Origin: an uncultured Acidaminococcus sp.
GTDB taxonomy: Bacteria; Bacillota; Negativicutes; Acidaminococcales; Acidaminococcaceae
Length of the DNA: 47,302 bases
Direction: 5' to 3'
NCBI GenBank assembly: GCA_905213155.1
Contig: CAJMHI010000009.1
Location: 1 to 47,302 of the forward strand
Shown here piece after piece: positions 42,560-47,302 of this stretch. The position numbers and the translations under genes are program-made. The notes under the pieces were generated by a model. The model did not search any database, had not been told where the DNA came from, and saw only the letters and a program-made list of their open reading frames with translations. The first letter of the stretch is position 1, and each line of letters begins with the position of its first letter.

Positions 42560-43516
42560 TTGAAATTGCCAGTGCTGAAGATTGGTGAAAAAGTAGCAAC
42601 GATGCCTATCGTCCAAGGCGGTATGGCGATACGCTTGTCCACGGCACGCCTGGCAGCTTCGGTGGCCAATGAAGGCGGTGTGGGCCTGATCGCTGCGTCT
42701 GGCTTGCCCTTTGATGAGCTGCGTAAGGAAATCCGCCTTGCCAGAAAATTATCCAATGGCAAGGGCATGATTGGTATCAATGCTATGGTAGCCGCCCGGG
42801 AATTTAAGGGGCTGATTACAACAGCCGCACAGGAAAAAGTCGATTTGATTGTGGCCGGGGCTGGCTTTTCCAGGGACATGTTTGCGGTAGGACGGGAATA
42901 TGGTGTGCCCATCGTTCCGATTGTGTCCTATGCTAAATTAGCAAAAATTGCGGAGCGTCTGGGCGCTTCTGCCATTGTGGTGGAAGGCACCGAAGCCGGT
43001 GGGCATTTGGGAACCCAGCGCAGCATTAAAGATATCCTGCCGGAAATCCTTTCGGTAGTTAAAATTCCGGTGATTGCGGCCGGAGGCGCTGTGTGCGGCA
43101 GTGATGTCGCAGAACTGCTCCATATGGGGGCCAGCGGCGTACAGATGGGCAGCCGGTTTGCTGCCAGTGAGGAGTCCAATGGGGCGCCTTACTTAAAACA
43201 ATTGTATTTGAAAATGACCAAAGATGATGTGGTTCAGATAGATAGTCCGGTAGGCCTGAAAGGGAGAGCCCTGCTCACGCCCTTTTCCAAAGCGGTGCTG
43301 GAAGGCAACGGCCCCAGACCTGTTACGTGCGATAACTGCATGAAACACTGCACCCACAGCTTCTGCATCATCCGGGCATTAACCCGGGGACAGCAGGGTG
43401 ATCTGGAAACAGGACTGGTGTTTACCGGTGCCAATATGTGGAAAATCAAGGAAATCCTTCCCGTCCGTGAAATTTTCCGGAGACTGCGGGAAGACTTGGC
43501 AACAGCTGCTGACTAA
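42560..43516 (+). CDS. fabK: FMN-dependent enoyl-ACP reductase-like protein (FabK family)
   Basis: A 318-residue TIM-barrel flavoprotein of the FabK/nitronate monooxygenase family. It shows PIVQGGMAIRLSTARLA, the flavin-binding VVEGTEAGGHLGTQ and VIAAGGAVCGSDVAELLHMG. The position inside the fab operon supports enoyl-ACP reductase rather than nitronate oxidation. The C-terminal CDNCMKHCTHSFC cysteine cluster is not part of the canonical pneumococcal FabK. It is a TTG start; 42560 fits the GGGGG site better than 42557. Confidence 0.8.
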   Translation: MKLPVLKIGEKVATMPIVQGGMAIRLSTARLAASVANEGGVGLIAASGLPFDELRKEIRLARKLSNGKGMIGINAMVAAREFKGLITTAAQEKVDLIVAGAGFSRDMFAVGREYGVPIVPIVSYAKLAKIAERLGASAIVVEGTEAGGHLGTQRSIKDILPEILSVVKIPVIAAGGAVCGSDVAELLHMGASGVQMGSRFAASEESNGAPYLKQLYLKMTKDDVVQIDSPVGLKGRALLTPFSKAVLEGNGPRPVTCDNCMKHCTHSFCIIRALTRGQQGDLETGLVFTGANMWKIKEILPVREIFRRLREDLATAAD

Positions 43517-43542
43517 AAGAATTTTGAGTAGAGGTGATCTTT

Positions 43543-44790
43543 TTGAAACGTAGAGTGGTCGTAACCGGCTTGAGCGCCATTACCCCCATCGGGATTGGCA
43601 AAGAAGAATTTTGGAATAACCTGATTGCCGGCAAAAGCGGGATTGGGCTTATTACCCAATTCGATACTACGGATTTTAGCTGTAAAATCGCAGGGGAAGT
43701 CAAAGATTTCGATTTCTCCCAATATGGCGACAGAAAAGAAGGCAAACGGATGGACCGGGTGACCCAGTTTGCGGTAGCTTGTGCCACCATGGCACTAGCA
43801 GATTCCAAACTGGATCTGGAAAAAGAAGATGCGGACCGGATCGGGGTGTGCGTAGGCACGGGAATCGGCGGCATTCATACCTTTGTGGAAGCAGCTACCA
43901 AACTGACCACCAAAGGCCCCAGCAAAATCAGCCCGTTTTTTATTCCTATGGAAATCCCCAACATGCCGGCGGCCCAGATTGCCATTAATTTGCACCTGAA
44001 AGGCCCCAATACCGCCATTGTGACCGCCTGCTCTACAGGCAGCGACTGCATCGGTGATGCCCTGCGAACCATTCAGTACGGCGATGCGGATATTATGTTT
44101 GCCGGCGGTGCCGAAGCCGCAGTTTCTCCTGTGGCAGTGGCTGGGTTTGACAACATGAAAGCGCTCTCCCGGGATAATGAACATCCGGAAAAAGCGTCCT
44201 GCCCCTTTGACAAAAAAAGAAGCGGCTTTGTGATGGGCGAAGGTTCCGGCATTCTGATTCTGGAAGAATTGGAACATGCTAAAGCCAGAGGCGCCCATAT
44301 CTACGCAGAAGTCGCCGGCTATGGTCACAATACGGATGCGTACCATATCACCGCTCCGGATCCTGAAGGGGATCAGCAGGTAAAGTGCATGCAGCTAGCT
44401 ATTAAGGATGCAGGGCTTACCCCGGCGGATGTGGACTACGTAAATGCACACGGTACCAGCACCCATCGGAATGACCTGAACGAAACCAACTGCCTGAAAC
44501 GGGTCTTTGGGGATCGGGCTAAAGAAGTGCCGATGAGCTCCATTAAATCCATGACCGGGCATTTATTGGGCGGCGCTGGCGGCGTAGAAGCGGCTGCAAC
44601 TGTGATGACCATTGAGAATGGAATCATTCCACCTACCATCAATTACGAAGACGTGGATGTGGAAGAAGGCATGGATCTGGACTACGTGCCTAATGTAGCA
44701 CGCAAAAAAGATGTAAAAGTGGCGCTGTCCAACAACTTTGGATTTGGCGGCCACAATGCCATCCTCTGCTTCAAAAAATACGAAGGCTGA
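43543..44790 (+). CDS. fabF: Beta-ketoacyl-ACP synthase II (FabF)
   Basis: Elongating condensing enzyme. The catalytic Cys is C163 in VTACSTGSDC. The two histidines are in NAHGTSTHRND and SSIKSMTGHLLGGAGG. The C-terminus SNNFGFGGHNAILCFKKY is typical. It has 415 residues. The TTG at 43543 (LKRRVVVTGLSA) follows GAGGTGAT. rnc starts immediately after. Confidence 0.96.
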   Translation: MKRRVVVTGLSAITPIGIGKEEFWNNLIAGKSGIGLITQFDTTDFSCKIAGEVKDFDFSQYGDRKEGKRMDRVTQFAVACATMALADSKLDLEKEDADRIGVCVGTGIGGIHTFVEAATKLTTKGPSKISPFFIPMEIPNMPAAQIAINLHLKGPNTAIVTACSTGSDCIGDALRTIQYGDADIMFAGGAEAAVSPVAVAGFDNMKALSRDNEHPEKASCPFDKKRSGFVMGEGSGILILEELEHAKARGAHIYAEVAGYGHNTDAYHITAPDPEGDQQVKCMQLAIKDAGLTPADVDYVNAHGTSTHRNDLNETNCLKRVFGDRAKEVPMSSIKSMTGHLLGGAGGVEAAATVMTIENGIIPPTINYEDVDVEEGMDLDYVPNVARKKDVKVALSNNFGFGGHNAILCFKKYEG

Positions 44791-44791
44791 G

Positions 44792-45502
44792 ATGCTCACG
44801 GCAAGACAAAAAGAACTGACCGCTTTGTGTGAGGTGTTGGGTATTGCCATGCAGCAGCTGCAGTTGCTGGATATGGCGCTTACCCATACTTCGTATGCCT
44901 ATGAAAGCAAACGCAATCCGCGGCCCCCGCATAACCAGCGGTTGGAATTTTTGGGGGACAGTGTACTGAGCCTGGTGGTCAGTACCTACCTGTATACCCA
45001 TTATCCCAAGCTGGATGAAGGGGAACTGAGCAAGTTCCGGGCATTTCTGGTGTGTGAGGAGACGCTGGCCATTTTGGCAGCGGAAAACCATCTGGGGGAG
45101 CATTTGCTTCTGGGCAAAGGAGAACAGAACCTGGATGGAGAAGAAAATCCCTCTATCCTGGCTGATGCTTTTGAAAGCGTTTTAGGCGCCTACTATTTGG
45201 ACCAGGGATTTGCGGCCGTGACAGACCTTTTGGATCGGCTGTTGCTCCAAAAAATCCCCGTGCTGACAGCTGATGGCATTGACCGGGATTATAAGACCCG
45301 CTTCCAGGAAATGGTGCAGGAAAAAGGCCCGGTAGAAATTACCTATGAGGAAGTTTCCGAAGAAGGACCCAGCCATAATAAAACCTTCGTGATGCGGGTG
45401 CTGGTGGCCCAAAAAGAAATGGGCCGGGGTAAAGGCCGCAGCAAAAAAGAAGCAGCCCAGCGGGCCGCCCATGAAGCATTAAAACGCTGGAAACAAAATT
45501 AA
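44792..45502 (+). CDS. rnc: Ribonuclease III
   Basis: Double-strand-specific RNase for rRNA and mRNA processing. The signature NQRLEFLGDSVLSLVV is near residue 47. The C-terminal double-strand RNA-binding domain ends with GRSKKEAAQRAAHEALKR. It has 236 residues. The ATG at 44792 follows the fabF stop by one base; the frame's upstream part overlaps fabF. Linkage to the fab operon is common in this group. Confidence 0.96.
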   Translation: MLTARQKELTALCEVLGIAMQQLQLLDMALTHTSYAYESKRNPRPPHNQRLEFLGDSVLSLVVSTYLYTHYPKLDEGELSKFRAFLVCEETLAILAAENHLGEHLLLGKGEQNLDGEENPSILADAFESVLGAYYLDQGFAAVTDLLDRLLLQKIPVLTADGIDRDYKTRFQEMVQEKGPVEITYEEVSEEGPSHNKTFVMRVLVAQKEMGRGKGRSKKEAAQRAAHEALKRWKQN

Positions 45503-45511
45503 TAATAGGAA

Positions 45512-45546
45512 AAGGTCATCGGGAATCATCTCCGATGGCTTTTTTG
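45512..45546 (+). terminator. Terminator of the fab-rnc operon
   Basis: GGTCATCGG / CCGATGGC stem (one G-U pair) with a 7-nt loop and a T6 tract. Confidence 0.85.
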
Positions 45547-45575
45547 CTATGGAAAAATACCAGAAATATTGTTGA

Positions 45576-45644
45576 TTTCCTCCAGTAACTATTAGAAAAC
45601 GATACTTTCTGGAGGGAATCACTATGGTTTTAGCTGTGGAATAA
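45576..45644 (+). other. Hairpin hiding a ribosome site before a 6-codon frame
   Basis: TTTCCTCCAG (45576-45585) pairs with CTGGAGGGAA (45609-45618), covering GGAGG. The ATG at 45624 opens only MVLAVE before TAA at 45642-45644. It could be a leader peptide or the remnant of a lost gene. Otherwise the 45547-45728 stretch shows no gene. Confidence 0.25.
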
Positions 45645-45728
45645 AGCTTTCTTTACGGCCATTACGGAGAAGCTGCGAGAAGGGTAATAGATTGCTGCAC
45701 TGCCATAGGAAGTTCAAAGTTTTGTCCC

Positions 45729-45757
45729 TTGACAAGGCTTTGGATACTGTATACTAT
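45729..45757 (+). promoter_or_regulatory. Promoter of the 45834 gene
   Basis: TTGACA (45729-45734), 17-bp spacer, TACTAT (45752-45757), about 75 bp before the start codon. Confidence 0.75.
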
Positions 45758-45833
45758 GGGGGAGGAATTGAGAAACTCAGTTCCTGATAAAATAGAAAGA
45801 GACTAAGAAAAAATAAGTACTGGAGGCATGAAA

Positions 45834-46466
45834 ATGAATACCAAATTGAAACAAGCCATTGTAACCTCTATGTTAGTATTATCCATTCCCTGTGTTTCTC
45901 AGGCTGCGGTCAGCGAAGGGGCACTGAAAGACGGATTTGGTCTGGATCTGGCCTATCCGGTTGCCCATGAGAGCAACAAAACTGTGCAGAACATGATCAA
46001 TACGGATATTGACCTGTTTGTCAAGGAGGCGCAGAAAGACTACAAACCCGATACCCAGGATTCCCGCAAGATGGTCTATACGGTCACCTTGGAAAATAAC
46101 GAAGAGCTTTCCGTGCTGCTGCACTGCGAAAAAATGACACCGGCGCTAGCCAATCCGGAAACTGTAACCTATGGTATAGTGTATGATAAATCCACGGGAA
46201 AAAATATCCCCTTGCACGTTTACACCGATATGGCTACCGTGGACCAGCTGAAAGCGGCTCTCAAAAAAGGAGACGTGAAACTGTACAATGGGCAGCATAA
46301 GAAAATTACCTGGTCCGGCGAGTTTGCGCCCAGCCAGATGACCACCCAATATTACCTGACAGAAAGCAAAAATGGCAAAAACCAGACTGCTTGGCTGGTG
46401 TTCCAGCCCGGTGATCTGGCTCCCTACTCCGAAGGGACCACCTATGTGGAAGTGCCGGTAAAGTAA
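45834..46466 (+). CDS. Secreted DUF3298-like protein
   Basis: A 210-residue protein with a signal peptide (Lys-rich start, SMLVLSIPCVSQA, cleavage near residue 24). The mature part begins with a LDLAYPVAHESNKTVQNMIN stretch and ends FQPGDLAPYSEGTTYVEVP, resembling the C-terminal pattern of DUF3298-type domains. The start at 45834 is 7 nt after CTGGAGG; an ATG at 45828 is too close to it. Same overall design as the product at 18534. Function unknown. Confidence 0.65.
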   Translation: MNTKLKQAIVTSMLVLSIPCVSQAAVSEGALKDGFGLDLAYPVAHESNKTVQNMINTDIDLFVKEAQKDYKPDTQDSRKMVYTVTLENNEELSVLLHCEKMTPALANPETVTYGIVYDKSTGKNIPLHVYTDMATVDQLKAALKKGDVKLYNGQHKKITWSGEFAPSQMTTQYYLTESKNGKNQTAWLVFQPGDLAPYSEGTTYVEVPVK

Positions 46467-46474
46467 ATTACAAA

Positions 46475-46529
46475 CAGGGTATAAAAATAAGGTTCGCGCA
46501 ACTAGCGCGAACCTTATTTTTATACCCTG
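46475..46529. terminator. 25-bp perfect hairpin, bidirectional terminator
   Basis: The arms at 46475-46499 and 46505-46529 are perfect inverted repeats with a 5-nt loop AACTA. It sits between two convergent genes (stops at 46466 and 46540). T-rich and A-rich runs within the stem fit termination in both directions. Confidence 0.8.
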
Positions 46530-46539
46530 GAAAACTTTT

Positions 46540-46920
46540 CTAAATGGTTTGGGTGCAGCTAGCAGGGGTAAAGACGAGAACCCGGTTGCAGAAGCTACAT
46601 TTGGTGTGCATGGCTTCAAACAGCGGGCCTTCTGCCAGAAATTCCGCCTTTCCTTTTAATAAAAAGCCGGTACCCATGCCCATCTTCCCCTGGACTTCGT
46701 GGCTGCCAATGGTAACTTCTACGTAGGGGTTATGCTTGGCATTTTCTTCCGTGTGACGAAAGCCGAAGCAGGGAATTAAGATTTGATCTTTTTCCGTGAT
46801 AATCAGGTATTTGTTCCAGGTATTGGCAATGTGGACTTTATTCTCCACTGAGCACGTAGCAACAGAAACAATCCCGTCATGGGCAACACATTCTCTGAAA
46901 GCAGCATTAAAAATAGACAT
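46540..46920 (-). CDS. Pyridoxamine 5'-phosphate oxidase-fold protein
   Basis: A 126-residue split-barrel flavin-binding-type protein (MSIFNAAFRECVAHDGIVSVAT, then HIANTWNKYLIIT and NPYVEVTIGSHEVQGKMGMG). The C-terminus carries CSFC and a last Cys, unlike PdxH. The start at 46920 is 7 nt after GGAGG; the longer frame to 46947 is not supported. These small proteins often bind FMN or heme. The exact role is unknown. Confidence 0.78.
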   Translation of the reverse strand: MSIFNAAFRECVAHDGIVSVATCSVENKVHIANTWNKYLIITEKDQILIPCFGFRHTEENAKHNPYVEVTIGSHEVQGKMGMGTGFLLKGKAEFLAEGPLFEAMHTKCSFCNRVLVFTPASCTQTI

Positions 46921-46965
46921 CCTGCGACCTCCTTTATGGATATGCAAGCAGATGGTAGATACCTT

Positions 46966-47241
46966 TTAATATACCGCAACTTTTAGTTTTAAGCCTAAAG
47001 GTTGCATGAGCTTTAACAGCGTATCCAATTTGGGTGTTGTTTTCATAGCCTCAATTCGCGCCACAGAGGATTGGGGGACGCTGCAGATTTCAGCCAGTTT
47101 CCGCTGGGAAATGCCCATCTCGGTACGCTTGCGAATCATGGCAGCCACAATAGCCGTCAGTTCTTCAATTTGTTCCATGTCCTTTTTATCTTCAGGGCTC
47201 ATGGATCTTACATGCTTCTTATACGCTTCCCATGTTCTCAT
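46966..47241 (-). CDS. XRE-family antitoxin-like regulator (HigA type)
   Basis: A 91-residue protein with a helix-turn-helix (RTEMGISQRKLAEICSVPQS, followed by SVARIEAMKTTPKLDTLLKL) and a short C-terminal strand LKLKVAVY. The layout resembles HigA-type antitoxins that follow their toxin gene. Upstream on this strand an open frame enters from the window edge and ends with TAA at 47261-47263; it could be the toxin's last codons, but only 13 codons are visible. Antitoxin status is therefore inferred. Confidence 0.75.
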   Translation of the reverse strand: MRTWEAYKKHVRSMSPEDKKDMEQIEELTAIVAAMIRKRTEMGISQRKLAEICSVPQSSVARIEAMKTTPKLDTLLKLMQPLGLKLKVAVY

Positions 47242-47302
47242 GCTTGCTCTTGTATGATAATTACAGAAGCAAAATCACCATTTTCCTTTCTTTAGATTCT
47301 GT

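Noticed and set aside
1..47302. CRISPR arrays, insertion sequences, tRNA or rRNA genes
   Set aside because: No regularly spaced repeat array, transposase-like frame, cloverleaf or rRNA-like stretch was seen on reading through the window.

Overview
The window (about 47 kb, moderately GC-rich) looks like a chromosomal segment of an anaerobic Negativicutes bacterium, probably Acidaminococcaceae (Acidaminococcus-like). This is inferred from the SufCBDSU iron-sulfur operon, the FapR/FabK type fatty-acid cluster, a large bifunctional AdhE, acetate kinase, amino-acid and peptide transporters, a T-box leader and frequent TTG/GTG starts. No rRNA, tRNA, CRISPR array or insertion sequence was seen.

Layout. 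1-3.2 kb: a DUF805 membrane protein with an uncertain start, a secreted M48 metallopeptidase and a GntP-family permease. 3.2-8.5 kb: a complete sufCBDSU operon with its own promoter and terminator. 8.5-15.1 kb: pnp, an OPT-family transporter behind a structured leader, an orphan PqqD-like protein and a large HD-domain protein. 15.1-19.2 kb: a BASS-family transporter under a T-box (specifier read as ATC, Ile), a DUF1848 protein, a RelB/DinJ antitoxin with a broken toxin, and a secreted DUF3298-like protein. The DUF1848 and DUF3298-like genes share a 51-bp promoter repeat. 19.3-25.4 kb: a CoA-transferase-family protein that has lost its expected catalytic Glu, AdhE, an AdhE-derived pseudoenzyme and a small acetoacetate-decarboxylase-like protein.

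25.4-30.8 kb is the most unusual region. It is a three-gene restriction-modification-like island. One gene carries the SAM-binding half of an adenine methylase. A coupled second gene carries the NPPY catalytic half plus the recognition domain, in visibly AT-richer DNA. The third encodes a 1128-residue protein with a GIY-YIG-like domain, a helicase and a second methylase-like N-half, which stops where an NPPY half would be expected to start. The upstream region carries three ATTGTTCCG repeats spaced 20-22 bp apart.

30.8-36.9 kb: an AEC transporter with a TetR regulator, then on the minus strand an alpha/beta hydrolase, an NCS2/AzgA-type purine permease and a TtcA-type tRNA thiolase, followed by ackA. 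36.9-45.5 kb: yceD-rpmF, then fapR-plsX-fabH-fabD-fabG-acpP-fabK-fabF-rnc, a tightly packed fatty-acid and phospholipid operon with a FapR-like operator at its promoter. 45.5-47.3 kb: another secreted DUF3298-like protein, a pyridoxamine-phosphate-oxidase-fold protein and an XRE antitoxin-like regulator at the window edge.

All family assignments come from reading motifs and overall sequence character; no database search was run.
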